64,000 bases of DNA from an uncultured Porphyromonadaceae bacterium (lineage in GTDB: Bacteria > Bacteroidota > Bacteroidia > Bacteroidales > Muribaculaceae): contig CAMHQD010000010.1 in assembly GCA_946187345.1 (NCBI GenBank), positions 1 to 64,000 on the forward strand. Reading direction: 5' to 3'. The position numbers and the translations under genes are program-made. Below, piece after piece: positions 34,140-42,708 of the stretch. Under the pieces are notes generated by a model. The model was not told where the DNA came from, made no database searches, and saw nothing but the letters and a program-made list of their open reading frames with translations. The stretch's first letter is position 1. Each line of letters starts with the position of its first letter.

Positions 34140-35735
34140 TTATTTATTGCCGAAGAAGTAACTCAACAGGTTGCCATAGTCCACACCCGGGTCGATACCA
34201 TGCTGCAGCAAGATATCGGTGAGCAGTTGTGTTGTGCCAAAAGCGAGCGGCGTGGCCAATGTCCAGTCGTCTGTGAAGTGGGTGTCGTCACGCTTGCCAT
34301 AGATATTGAAGTCAACATCAATGGGGTGAGCCACGAGGAAAGTGTGCGGCGCCATACCAATGGCGGCGCAACTCTCACCGCTGCTCTGATATCCGGTGAG
34401 TGACCTGAAGTAGCGGTCACGCAACTCCACATATTGCTTGAGTTGCAACGGCCGCGCGTGAGAGCCATCAGCCGGCTTGCTGTAAGCCATGACGGTGTAG
34501 GAGCCTTGCTGCGCGAAATAGTTTCTTGAGTGCGGATAATTGCGGCGCAGCCGCGGCACCTCAATCTCGTTGCCGTCATCATCGTGGCGGCGGTCAACGA
34601 GCGACACCCCCTGTGAGAGGGTGAGATGGAACTCAAGATCGCTGTCAAAGTGGACCTCATTGTGCAGAAACGCGCGCGCAAAGGCAAGCGTCATCCACGA
34701 GTAGGTGAAATTGCTGTCTTTGTTGCCGGCGTTATATACACCGGCCATATTTTTGGCATCAAGGATACTGTCAACTCCCTTGAGCGCAAGATACCAATTC
34801 TTGGCATTGTTCGCCGAGTCGGTGATGTTCTTGAGTTGCTGCAACGTCTGCACCATAGCCATGAAGTCGGCATTGGCGGCCATTGCGCGGCCGAGCGCCG
34901 CGTCACTCAGTTGCTTGCCGGGCGAGGCCATCATGTCGCTGATAACAATATCGGTAGCCGTGATGGCATACAGCAGCGGCGTGAACGCCAGTCGCGCGTT
35001 GGTGTCGGTAAACGTCTTCCTGTCAAGATCGGAATGGTACTTGATGAGATAGGCATTGATGTCCAACAAATCCCATGCCGCGTCGATTGCGTTGATGAGA
35101 GTATCTATCTCCAGTTGCCAGAAACGCTCAAGCAACTGCTCGCCGTTTACCATCAACTCATCGTTGTCGGCCTTGCAGCCCGAGCGTTGCAGGTTACTAA
35201 TCAAGTTGGCATTGTCGATATAGCGGTTGCGGCTTGATGCCGCGTATTGGTTGCTGTCGGTTATCATATCACCGGCGGGAGTATAGGCCCCACCCTTGAC
35301 AAACACAGTGTAACGCTGCTTGTCATCACGTTGCCACCGCCGCAACCCGAATATCTTGCTCTTGCACTCCAGCAAAGCCTCATAGATACTCTTGAACATA
35401 GTCAAGTTGTCGGGCGTGAAGCACTCGCCGGGTATATCGGCAAGCAACACCTCCACTGTCTTGCCGCCGATGGTGACGTGGTCGGCATAGATATCATATT
35501 GCCGCATGGGAAACATCGCTGTCTTCTCGATGTCCATCAATTGGCTCTTGAGTTGCAAGATAGTGTTAAATAAAGGATTGGAGCGCTTGCCATTGCCAAT
35601 GGCGCAATGTTGCTCAAGCGCCGTAATCAAGTCACGCAGCAGGTAACTCTTGCCACTGCTCGTGGTGCCGGTGACGGCAATGCGCAACTGCGACTTGCCG
35701 GCCCATGCAGAGAAAAGTCTATCAAAATATCCCAT
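34140..35735 (-). CDS. P-loop GTPase-like protein 2 of the SEDS/PBP-like operon
   Basis: 531 aa, no membrane helix. Walker A is IAVTGTTSSGKSYLLRDL (G23-S30) and the G3-like motif is LLADIPGECF (D100-x-P-G-E). It is a full-length paralogue of the product of 38876-40462: both share DxPGECF, a long helical middle with YAITATDIVISDM / YAATDIVFCDK, WYLALKGVDSILD / WYLAFKGMDSLIP, and the C-terminal (A/T)xPIDxxFxIYG and FGxxQLxTD segments. No clear NKxD motif was found. The pattern fits TRAFAC-class GTPases of the double-GTPase type. The two distinct copies suggest a heterodimer in one complex. Confidence 0.75.
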   Translation of the reverse strand: MGYFDRLFSAWAGKSQLRIAVTGTTSSGKSYLLRDLITALEQHCAIGNGKRSNPLFNTILQLKSQLMDIEKTAMFPMRQYDIYADHVTIGGKTVEVLLADIPGECFTPDNLTMFKSIYEALLECKSKIFGLRRWQRDDKQRYTVFVKGGAYTPAGDMITDSNQYAASSRNRYIDNANLISNLQRSGCKADNDELMVNGEQLLERFWQLEIDTLINAIDAAWDLLDINAYLIKYHSDLDRKTFTDTNARLAFTPLLYAITATDIVISDMMASPGKQLSDAALGRAMAANADFMAMVQTLQQLKNITDSANNAKNWYLALKGVDSILDAKNMAGVYNAGNKDSNFTYSWMTLAFARAFLHNEVHFDSDLEFHLTLSQGVSLVDRRHDDDGNEIEVPRLRRNYPHSRNYFAQQGSYTVMAYSKPADGSHARPLQLKQYVELRDRYFRSLTGYQSSGESCAAIGMAPHTFLVAHPIDVDFNIYGKRDDTHFTDDWTLATPLAFGTTQLLTDILLQHGIDPGVDYGNLLSYFFGNK

Positions 35736-35802
35736 AAGACAGTTGTTCGTTATCTTGAGCAGAACGGCAAGGCCGTTTTGCGCTAAACTCCTTTGCTACA
35801 GA

Positions 35803-38800
35803 CTATTTGCCGGAAGAATGAGTGTGACCGGTGGCTGTCATAAAGGCCAACAGCACCGCACTCTCCAACGCTTCGCCCACAGCATCGACCCCCATACCGG
35901 GGTTCAATCGTCCGGTGAACGGCAACCAGCCCATATAACTCAAGAACAGGTAAATTGTTGTACCCACCCACATCAGCATCGCCAATAGGCGCCAGGCCAT
36001 AGTGCGGCTCACAGTGAGCACTTTGCCTGACTGGATAGACTGACGGCTGCTGCGGTCATCCGGCAGGCTGTGGTGAGCCACCGCCCAGGCCAGCAGCACC
36101 AACAACAGACCATAAGCCAAATAAGCCACGGCACCATATGCTCCCAGGAAAGCCGCCTGAAGCGACACATCGTTGAGCACCACCGGCGATTGCCCGCCGC
36201 TCACCGACGGGTGCAACGGCTTGCGCTCATTGCTGAGCGGGTCAGCGCCGCGATTCCAATTCAAGTAGTGGTCCATCACAATCATGAACTCAACATCCTG
36301 AACAGCATAGCGATAGCCAGAGCGGCTATATTGGTTGAAATCAGAACTGAGCGACATACGGCGCGTGCCGCGACCATAGTCCACCTTGTCGGCGTCAAGC
36401 AGATAGTTTGGCACAAACACATGCAGCACGAGCGCCAACAGCACCACGCTGCCGGCAAAGAGCCAACCTGTCTGCCGCTTCTCAATCTCATTTGCCTCAC
36501 GCTCGTCAACGCCACTCTGCTCGAGGTGGGCACTCTTGAACGACAAGGCGTAGATGAGATAAACAAAGATAACGAAGCCCACAAAGTTGGTGAAGTAGCC
36601 CAAGTCGCCGCCACCGAAACCCACGGCCGCGACAAAATGAGCCACCGCGGCCGCAAGCATCAGCACAAAGCGAAACACGCGTTGCCTGACGGCATTGTTT
36701 CTCTTGCAATTTCGCGCCAGAGCCATGATAATGTAACCCATCGCAAGCCCCAGAACACAGACCATGAGAGACACACCGGCTGTGCGGCTGAATGAGAGCC
36801 CACACCCTATCATCAGCAAGGCAAGCAGCGCGGCGATGCCGGCAACACTGCCAAGCGCCACACGCTCGACATGCTTGCCCGGCAGCGGCATCGTCATGAT
36901 GTGGCGGGCAGTATAGCCGAGCGAAACCACAACGAGCAACGTGATGCCCGCTGTCGCGAAGTTGCCCGGCACCAAAGCGGCCGTCAGAGTAATCACGACA
37001 AGCATCACAAGCGACCAACCCCACCACGGCAACAATCGAGCGATCTTTCCGCTCGATGGCTTTGTGACAGTTGTCGCCATGGCAGCACGCGCGAGCAGCA
37101 CGGCTTGAGCCACTATAGCGACGATAATGGATAGAACGAGAGTATATGGCACACTGCGATGCAAGTCATTAATACCAACGCGCTCATTCCACGCCATCAC
37201 GTTGAAAGTGAATACCTCGCCAGGCAAGTAACTGTCCATCACAGCCGGCGTGACACCCGGATCCAAAACGGTGAGCAGATAGACCACACAAGCCGCCAGA
37301 CCAACCACTGTGACAACAATGGCCGTCCACGCACCCGCCAAGCGCTTGCGCCCCGGCACGGCACGTTGAGGATCGATGTAGACATGGCTGTGGTTGAGAA
37401 TCACCATCAAGGCAAAAGAGAGCAGCAGGGTGAGGGCGGCATTGACCGGCGTGACGGCGGTGAGTTTATCAAAATAGGGGTAAGTGTAACTGAGTTTGAA
37501 AGCGATCATGCACTTGGCAATGCAATAAGTGGCGGCAATGCATAGCACGATAATCACAAGTTGCCGAGGACCCTGCCGGTAGCCATAGCCTGTCAGCAAG
37601 CCCTTGCGCAGCCGCTGTGAGTCAAAGGTGTGCCACGTGGCGATAATCAGCGCGATGAGCATCAGCAGCAGCGGATAGAGATAAGACAAGGCGAACCCGC
37701 CGTCGATCACTCCGGCACGCATGATAACATCGCCGCCGACGGTGTGAATGTTATGTCGGGCGATAGTGGGTGCCATGTGATGAGCGACAAGGGCAGTTGT
37801 CGTTCCGTCGGGAGCACGCAGGCACAGGCTGTCGCCGCCGGTAAAAAGGTTGCAAATCTCTGAATTGACATATGATGAGAACGCCGGCAACAACATCGCG
37901 CACGGTGACGGAAACGCGCTTCCGGACTGGCACAATGTGAGCAGACCGGCATAGGGTGAGGCCCAAGCGCGCAGTGTGTCAAGGCGCTCAAGGTATGTGA
38001 TGGGTTTTGGAAAAGTCACTCTGGTGGTCTTGCCGCTCGGGTCGGCGTGAAGCATAATGTGGCCGGCACCCCAATCAGTTGCGATAAGAGTCGGTTTGGC
38101 AACGATATTGACACTGTCTATAGCGAAGTACTTGTCCGGACGCTCCTGGCAGTAGGTGCTGCGGCTCATCTGCCAGAACTGCAGTTTGCACAGTTGGGGC
38201 GTGGCTGTGGCGGCAGTGTTGAACTTATAGGCGTATTCAATCACAGAACCCTCATGCATCAAGCGTGTGCCCTTGTCGAGGATTACTAATTGCCACTCGG
38301 CCCTGTCATTGCGCCTGTCGCTCTCATCACGATAGAAGAAGGAGCGCACATCGGCCACACTCGCGGCCGGCAGCGACGCGTCATGGCAGCGGAGAGCGTC
38401 ACTGAGCATGACATACTGCGAGCGGTGTCCGGCAAGGGCACCGGCGGCACGCAGTTGAGACACCTCGACGGCAAGCGTTTTTCCGCCGGCAAGCACGACT
38501 TCAATCTTGTCGGCTTCGGCAAGGGGGTGCCTGTTGGGATTTACTGTGTTAATCTTGTAGTATGGCAGAGTGTCGTTGTCGCGGGCCACACTGATGTCCC
38601 ACGACGAGCCATCATCGGCAAGCGTGGCTGAGAGTTGCCGCGGCGACAATCGCGAGAACGTTATATCACTATTGCTGCCCACGGTGATACCCTTGCTCTT
38701 GTTGAGGTCAAACCCGTCAATAGACAGAACCACACGCCGCTCATTGCACATGGTGAGGCTCAACATCAACATCACGGCGACAACGGCGGTGATGGCGAGA

Positions 38801-38835
38801 ATTCTGCGCCCTGTTTTATCTATTGAGGTACCCAT
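35803..38835 (-). CDS. Divergent SEDS-like (FtsW/RodA fold) polytopic protein with large periplasmic N-domain
   Basis: 1010 aa from ATG 38835 (an in-frame TTG at 38886 overlaps the upstream gene). One helix near the N-terminus (LAITAVVAVMLMLSLTM), then about 350 residues probably periplasmic (VVLSIDGFDLNKSKGITVGS ...), then roughly a dozen membrane helices from about residue 385. SEDS-like features lie in the last part: LVPGNFATAGITLLVVVSLG (compare DLGTAxVLLLV), SPVVLNDVSLQAAFLGAYGA followed by a helix (compare HTDFIFAxxGEELG) and MWVGTTIYLFLSYMGWLPFT then GRLNPGM (compare GLLPFTGxPLPF). The SYGGSS signature is replaced. A paired PBP-like gene in the operon supports the reading. It could be a catalytic or a regulatory pseudo-SEDS. 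Confidence 0.6.
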   Translation of the reverse strand: MGTSIDKTGRRILAITAVVAVMLMLSLTMCNERRVVLSIDGFDLNKSKGITVGSNSDITFSRLSPRQLSATLADDGSSWDISVARDNDTLPYYKINTVNPNRHPLAEADKIEVVLAGGKTLAVEVSQLRAAGALAGHRSQYVMLSDALRCHDASLPAASVADVRSFFYRDESDRRNDRAEWQLVILDKGTRLMHEGSVIEYAYKFNTAATATPQLCKLQFWQMSRSTYCQERPDKYFAIDSVNIVAKPTLIATDWGAGHIMLHADPSGKTTRVTFPKPITYLERLDTLRAWASPYAGLLTLCQSGSAFPSPCAMLLPAFSSYVNSEICNLFTGGDSLCLRAPDGTTTALVAHHMAPTIARHNIHTVGGDVIMRAGVIDGGFALSYLYPLLLMLIALIIATWHTFDSQRLRKGLLTGYGYRQGPRQLVIIVLCIAATYCIAKCMIAFKLSYTYPYFDKLTAVTPVNAALTLLLSFALMVILNHSHVYIDPQRAVPGRKRLAGAWTAIVVTVVGLAACVVYLLTVLDPGVTPAVMDSYLPGEVFTFNVMAWNERVGINDLHRSVPYTLVLSIIVAIVAQAVLLARAAMATTVTKPSSGKIARLLPWWGWSLVMLVVITLTAALVPGNFATAGITLLVVVSLGYTARHIMTMPLPGKHVERVALGSVAGIAALLALLMIGCGLSFSRTAGVSLMVCVLGLAMGYIIMALARNCKRNNAVRQRVFRFVLMLAAAVAHFVAAVGFGGGDLGYFTNFVGFVIFVYLIYALSFKSAHLEQSGVDEREANEIEKRQTGWLFAGSVVLLALVLHVFVPNYLLDADKVDYGRGTRRMSLSSDFNQYSRSGYRYAVQDVEFMIVMDHYLNWNRGADPLSNERKPLHPSVSGGQSPVVLNDVSLQAAFLGAYGAVAYLAYGLLLVLLAWAVAHHSLPDDRSSRQSIQSGKVLTVSRTMAWRLLAMLMWVGTTIYLFLSYMGWLPFTGRLNPGMGVDAVGEALESAVLLAFMTATGHTHSSGK

Positions 38836-38875
38836 AACGCACAACTCGTAATAATTCTCACCAAACGCGCCACAT

Positions 38876-40462
38876 TCAAAGCGCAAAGAAGTATTGCAGC
38901 AATTTCCCCTGGCCGTCGCAGTCGTCGGGCAATGTAATGCCGGCGGCGGTCATCACATCGGTGATGAGTTGGCGGGAACCGAAGCACAAACGCTCGAGCG
39001 GCCGCGTGGCACCCTTAAAGAGGTTGTCGTCCACATGGCCGTAGATCTTGAAACGGCGGTCGATGGGCGTAGCGGTGAAGTAGACATGCGGCGGCATTGA
39101 CGTGAAGACACCCACGGCGCTGTCGGCGTTCAAGTGGGTCGCGCTGCCGAATGAGTAGATGCGCGCCGCGATGTGGTCGCCTATGGCATTTTGCTCATGA
39201 CGGTGGTCAGTGCTGTTCACCATATATGTCTCCGGCGCGTTGAAGTATGGCTGCTCATCATCGACCACTCGCCGCAGCATCTCATAGAGGTCGTTCTTGA
39301 ACTCGTCAGGCTTCTTGATGTCATCTTTGTGGTCGCGCGCGGTGAGCCAGCGCCACATCTCCTCGGCATCAATGTCAAGGCTATGGTGATTGATGGCACG
39401 CGCGAGCATGAGCACAAACAGCGAGTAGGTCAAGTCAGCATCTCCATTGCACCGGTTGTAGATCGCCTGATACAGATTGTCCGGAATCAAACTGTCCATT
39501 CCCTTGAAGGCAAGATACCAACGCTTGGCGCCGGCCTTGCTGTCTCCCACGAGGGCCATCGTGCCGGTGAGCATATCATAGAAAGCGTTAGTGCTCGTCT
39601 GGTCTGGTTGGGGTTGCATAGCCTTGCTCACTGGCATGGCGCTCTTGTCACAAAAGACGATGTCCGTCGCCGCATAACTGAAGTAGAGGAAATAGAAATT
39701 GCGCAGGTGCACGTTCTCGAAGGCCGACGTGCTAATCTCCTCACCCACGGCCTCGCTCACCGACTGACCAATCAGGCGCCAAGCCCTCGCGATGGCGTTC
39801 AACGCGCTATCGGTGACATAGTCAAAGAAATGAGTGATAAATTCCTTGCCATCTATAAACTTGTCGCGGTCATTGGCCTTGTAGCCTTGCCGCTTGAGGT
39901 TATTGAGCACCTCGGTGGTTGTGCGGTAGCGGTCCACACCGGCGGTGCCCGGCCCGGCAATCCCCTCATCAATGGCGACGGTGTTGTCGCTGTCAACAAA
40001 GTGGATTGTGCGTTGCACATGGTCACCGCGGTGCCATGTGCGCACGAGGAACACATTGTCACTCAACTCCAGTAATTGGTTTTTGACGTGCTTGAACACG
40101 TTAAGCGCGTTTGCCTCAAAACATTCGCCTGGCACGTCAAGAAACTCCAACCGGCAATCGGCGCCACGGCTACCCGGCGCCGAGAGCAGACACGCGTAGT
40201 GCGTGCGGCAGGCATATAGGCGACTGCGCTCTATGGCGCCATTACTGCCCGTGGTGCGACGGTTCAGGTCACTGAAGTCCAAAAAACCGGGCACTGTGGT
40301 CACACGGTAGCCCATGCGGAATTGCAATGCCGCCGCGATGTCCTGCAGCAGGTAGGTCTTGCCGCTTGTCGTGGCACCCACAAGCGCAAGTCTCACCGTG
40401 GGCACACGCCGCCGGACAAGCCGCCTCAACCACTGTATGAATTGTTTCAGCACTTTGAACAT
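38876..40462 (-). CDS. P-loop GTPase-like protein 1 of the SEDS/PBP-like operon
   Basis: 528 aa. A basic amphipathic N-terminus (FKVLKQFIQWLRRLVRRRVP) could touch the membrane. Walker A is LALVGATTSGKTYLLQDI (G29-T36), the G3-like motif is LEFLDVPGECF (D109-x-P-G-E). The rest is helical and homologous throughout to the product of 34140-35735, including FTATPIDRRFKIYGHVDD and CFGSRQLITDVM near the end. It is the first gene of the operon, with an exact -7 element 23 bases before the ATG. A TRAFAC-type GTPase acting in the cytoplasm with its paralogue is the best guess; nucleotide preference cannot be read from sequence alone. Confidence 0.75.
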   Translation of the reverse strand: MFKVLKQFIQWLRRLVRRRVPTVRLALVGATTSGKTYLLQDIAAALQFRMGYRVTTVPGFLDFSDLNRRTTGSNGAIERSRLYACRTHYACLLSAPGSRGADCRLEFLDVPGECFEANALNVFKHVKNQLLELSDNVFLVRTWHRGDHVQRTIHFVDSDNTVAIDEGIAGPGTAGVDRYRTTTEVLNNLKRQGYKANDRDKFIDGKEFITHFFDYVTDSALNAIARAWRLIGQSVSEAVGEEISTSAFENVHLRNFYFLYFSYAATDIVFCDKSAMPVSKAMQPQPDQTSTNAFYDMLTGTMALVGDSKAGAKRWYLAFKGMDSLIPDNLYQAIYNRCNGDADLTYSLFVLMLARAINHHSLDIDAEEMWRWLTARDHKDDIKKPDEFKNDLYEMLRRVVDDEQPYFNAPETYMVNSTDHRHEQNAIGDHIAARIYSFGSATHLNADSAVGVFTSMPPHVYFTATPIDRRFKIYGHVDDNLFKGATRPLERLCFGSRQLITDVMTAAGITLPDDCDGQGKLLQYFFAL

Positions 40463-40484
40463 ATGCTACTGTTGTTAAAATATG

Positions 40485-40492
40485 CAAAGTTA
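40485..40492 (-). promoter_or_regulatory. Promoter of the GTPase/SEDS/PBP-like operon
   Basis: Minus-strand TAACTTTG matches TAnnTTTG, 23 bases before ATG 40462. It is the only consensus -7 recognised for the five tightly spaced genes down to 29743. Confidence 0.65.
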
Positions 40493-40758
40493 CTAAAATT
40501 CCGCGAACAATTTGCCACAAGACAACTTTTTCCTCTCGAAAATTTTCGAAAATTCCCGAAAATATTTTTATCAAATCCAAATAAATAAATTATTAACGGA
40601 CGGAAACAGACGAAAATTAACGAGAGGAAACCTTATGCCTCAAGATATTCTTATACCATGAATAACCATAAATATCCATTAATCATAGCCGTGACGTTAT
40701 TTTTTGGAGTTAAAATCAATGGATATTCATGGTAATTCATGGTAAAAAACAAACCCGC
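40493..40758. other. Intergenic region with CGAAAATT repeats and a 25-base inverted repeat
   Basis: No gene seen. Short CGAAAATTTTCGAAAATTCC-type repeats lie at about 40537-40563. An imperfect 25-base inverted repeat (arms 40656-40680, CCATGAATAACCATAAATAT..., and 40718-40742) has only about three mismatches and a 37-base spacer. It lies 3' of the adenosyltransferase gene and may terminate its transcription. Confidence 0.6.
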
Positions 40759-41316
40759 TTAGAGGTTTTTATCCCAGAGGATTTCTTCGGTCTGGGTGCT
40801 GACGTTGTTGTAGCGCGACAGCACGAAGAAGAAGTCGCTCAGGCGGTTGAGGTATTGCAGCACCAGCGGGTCGATGTCCTGTGAGGCGGCATGTCCCAGC
40901 GCGATGACGTGGCGCTCGGCACGGCGCGTGACGGTGCGGCAGATGTCGCTCAGGGCGCTCAGGCGGCTGCCGCCGGGCAGCACAAAGCCGCGCATGGGCG
41001 GCAGTTCGGCGTCCATCTCGTCTATCTTGCTCTCGAGTTCGTGCACGTCGGCCAAATAGAGGCCGGCGGCCTTGTCGGCCTCGGGGTTGGCGAGGTAGGC
41101 GCCGATATTGAACAATTTGTTCTGGATGCGGTAGATAATCTTGGGCAGGTCGTCGTGGTCAAGTTTACTGTTGTGGGCCAGCAGGCCGATGTAACTGTTT
41201 AACTCATCGATGTTGCCGTAAGCCTCAACGCGGATGTCGTCTTTAGACACACGGGTGCCGCCGATGAGGGCGGTGGTGCCGGCATCGCCGGTCATTGTGT
41301 AGATGTTACTCTTCAT
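40759..41316 (-). CDS. Cob(I)yrinic acid a,c-diamide adenosyltransferase, PduO type
   Basis: 185 aa, typical length. The ATP-binding opening IYTMTGDAGTTALIGGTRVS (family: YTRxGDxGxTxLxxGxRxxK), VEAYGNIDELNSYIGLL, FVLPGGSRLSALSDICRTVT and RRAERHVIAL are diagnostic. It attaches the adenosyl group to cobalt to make coenzyme B12. It is the third gene of tsaE-birA-ATR, with a 44-base gap to birA. No other cobalamin gene is nearby, consistent with salvage. Confidence 0.93.
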   Translation of the reverse strand: MKSNIYTMTGDAGTTALIGGTRVSKDDIRVEAYGNIDELNSYIGLLAHNSKLDHDDLPKIIYRIQNKLFNIGAYLANPEADKAAGLYLADVHELESKIDEMDAELPPMRGFVLPGGSRLSALSDICRTVTRRAERHVIALGHAASQDIDPLVLQYLNRLSDFFFVLSRYNNVSTQTEEILWDKNL

Positions 41317-41360
41317 TATAATTATAAGTCGTTAGTTAATTGTCTATAGTCAATAGAAAG

Positions 41361-42146
41361 TTAAGTGGTGATGTCGCCAATCAGGTGCTTCACTTGCTTG
41401 AAGGCAAAGGTGCGGCACTCGCGCGTGGCGATGTCCTCGAGCACAAGGTGGCCCTCGCTTGTCACCTCACGAACGATGCCGTCAAAGCGGCGACCGGCAG
41501 CGACATCCTCCCAGGGATGCGGCTCACTGTCGTTGCGGTAAAGATGACGCATATAGGCGGTGTTGCTCACCATCGACAGCAACGGCAGGTTGTTGTTCCG
41601 GGCCTCCTCGTCGACAGTGTCGAGCAACGCCGAAATCTCGCCGCACACGCTTTGCAGCACCGCGTCCAGGTCAAGTTCGGTCCCCAGCAGTTGGCATAGA
41701 GACACCGGGTTGGGCGCGTCGCTGATGAACACGCTCTGGTTGACGTTCAAGCCGACGCCAATCACACAATGGCCCAAGTTCTCGCCCATAATGGTGTTCT
41801 CGATGAGGATACCAGCGAGTTTGCGGTCGCCGGCATATATATCATTGGGCCACTTGATTTTCAAGTTGTCGATGCCGGTGACACGCTTGATGCCGCTTAT
41901 CAAGCCAATCGCCACAGCCTCACTCACGAGCCACTGGCTCACGGCAGGCAACGCCCGGGGCTTGAAAATGATGGTGAACGAGAGGTTTTTGCCCGGCTCG
42001 CTCTCCCACCGGTTGGTGGCCCAGCCGCGACCGGCCGTCTGGCAAGGGGTGTAAACCACCGTGCCGCTCGCGAGCGAGGCGGCGTGCTCCTTGACGTAGG
42101 TGTTGGTGCTGGGCACCTCGTCCAACTTGACGTAACGCAATTCCAT
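41361..42146 (-). CDS. birA: Biotin--[acetyl-CoA-carboxylase] ligase
   Basis: 261 aa from ATG 42146. VPSTNTYVKEHAASLASGTV, CQTAGRGWATNRWESEPGKN (the GRG biotinyl-AMP loop), LKIKWPNDIYAGDRKLAGIL and VIGVGLNVNQ are the BirA catalytic signatures. There is no N-terminal DNA-binding domain, so it is a ligase only, not a repressor. Its start overlaps the tsaE stop by one base (TGATG), indicating coupled translation. Confidence 0.95.
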   Translation of the reverse strand: MELRYVKLDEVPSTNTYVKEHAASLASGTVVYTPCQTAGRGWATNRWESEPGKNLSFTIIFKPRALPAVSQWLVSEAVAIGLISGIKRVTGIDNLKIKWPNDIYAGDRKLAGILIENTIMGENLGHCVIGVGLNVNQSVFISDAPNPVSLCQLLGTELDLDAVLQSVCGEISALLDTVDEEARNNNLPLLSMVSNTAYMRHLYRNDSEPHPWEDVAAGRRFDGIVREVTSEGHLVLEDIATRECRTFAFKQVKHLIGDITT

Positions 42147-42589
42147 CACTGCTCGGGCAAAGTCACAACCAGAGTGCGCTCGCCGGTGTCGTGGTTGACG
42201 TTCACTTGCACCTCCACGGTGTCGTCGGGCAGCAAGTCCTCGATGCGCTCCGGCCACTCCACCAGGCAGATGGCGCCGCAGTCAAAGTAGTCCTCGGCAC
42301 CGAGGTCAACCGCCTCGGCCTCGTTCTCGAGACGGTAGCAGTCAAAGTGGTAGATGAGTTCGGCCGTGGTGTCGCTGCGATACTCGTTGATGATGGCGAA
42401 CGACGGCGAGTTGGCCATATCGCTCTCCACGCCAAGCGCGCGGCACAACGCCGCGATAAACGTCGTCTTGCCGGCACCCATCTCGCCGCGGAAGGCATAG
42501 ACGGTATAGTCGCCCATCAAGCCTAAAAACTCATGAGCCGCGGCGTCCAATGCCTCAAGATTAGGAATCAAAATCTTTTTTTGTATCAT
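42146..42589 (-). CDS. tsaE: tRNA threonylcarbamoyladenosine biosynthesis ATPase TsaE
   Basis: 147 aa. Walker A is FRGEMGAGKTTFIAALCRAL, followed by NSPSFAIINEYRS, IYHFDCYRLENEAEAVDLGA and LVEWPERIEDLLP, all TsaE hallmarks. It works with TsaB and TsaD to make t6A37 in ANN-decoding tRNAs. It is followed by birA with one-base overlap and preceded by porX, the conserved Bacteroidales neighbourhood. Confidence 0.96.
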   Translation of the reverse strand: MIQKKILIPNLEALDAAAHEFLGLMGDYTVYAFRGEMGAGKTTFIAALCRALGVESDMANSPSFAIINEYRSDTTAELIYHFDCYRLENEAEAVDLGAEDYFDCGAICLVEWPERIEDLLPDDTVEVQVNVNHDTGERTLVVTLPEQ

Positions 42590-42601
42590 TGATTTTATTA
42601 T

Positions 42602-42692
42602 AGGAGTTATAAGAGTAATAGGAGTAATAGGAGTAATAGGAATTCGCTACCGCAAGCCCCCCTCCTTGTAGGGCCTGGCCTTGGCCTGGCCG
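42602..42692. repeat. Short AGGAGTAAT tandem repeat plus GGCC-rich repeat
   Basis: Three to four copies of AGGAGTAAT (about 42602-42641) followed by an intact copy of the 24-base repeat starting TAGGGCCTGGCCTTGGCC (42669-42692). The same 9-base unit forms a longer array at 48974-49070 in the opposite orientation. Confidence 0.7.
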
Positions 42693-42708
42693 TTGGGGGG
42701 GAGGCCCT

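Noticed and set aside
29743..40462. Reading the unusual operon as a prophage or type VI-like cassette
   Set aside because: No integrase, capsid, tail, sheath or spike motifs; base composition is like the neighbours and the flanks are housekeeping genes.
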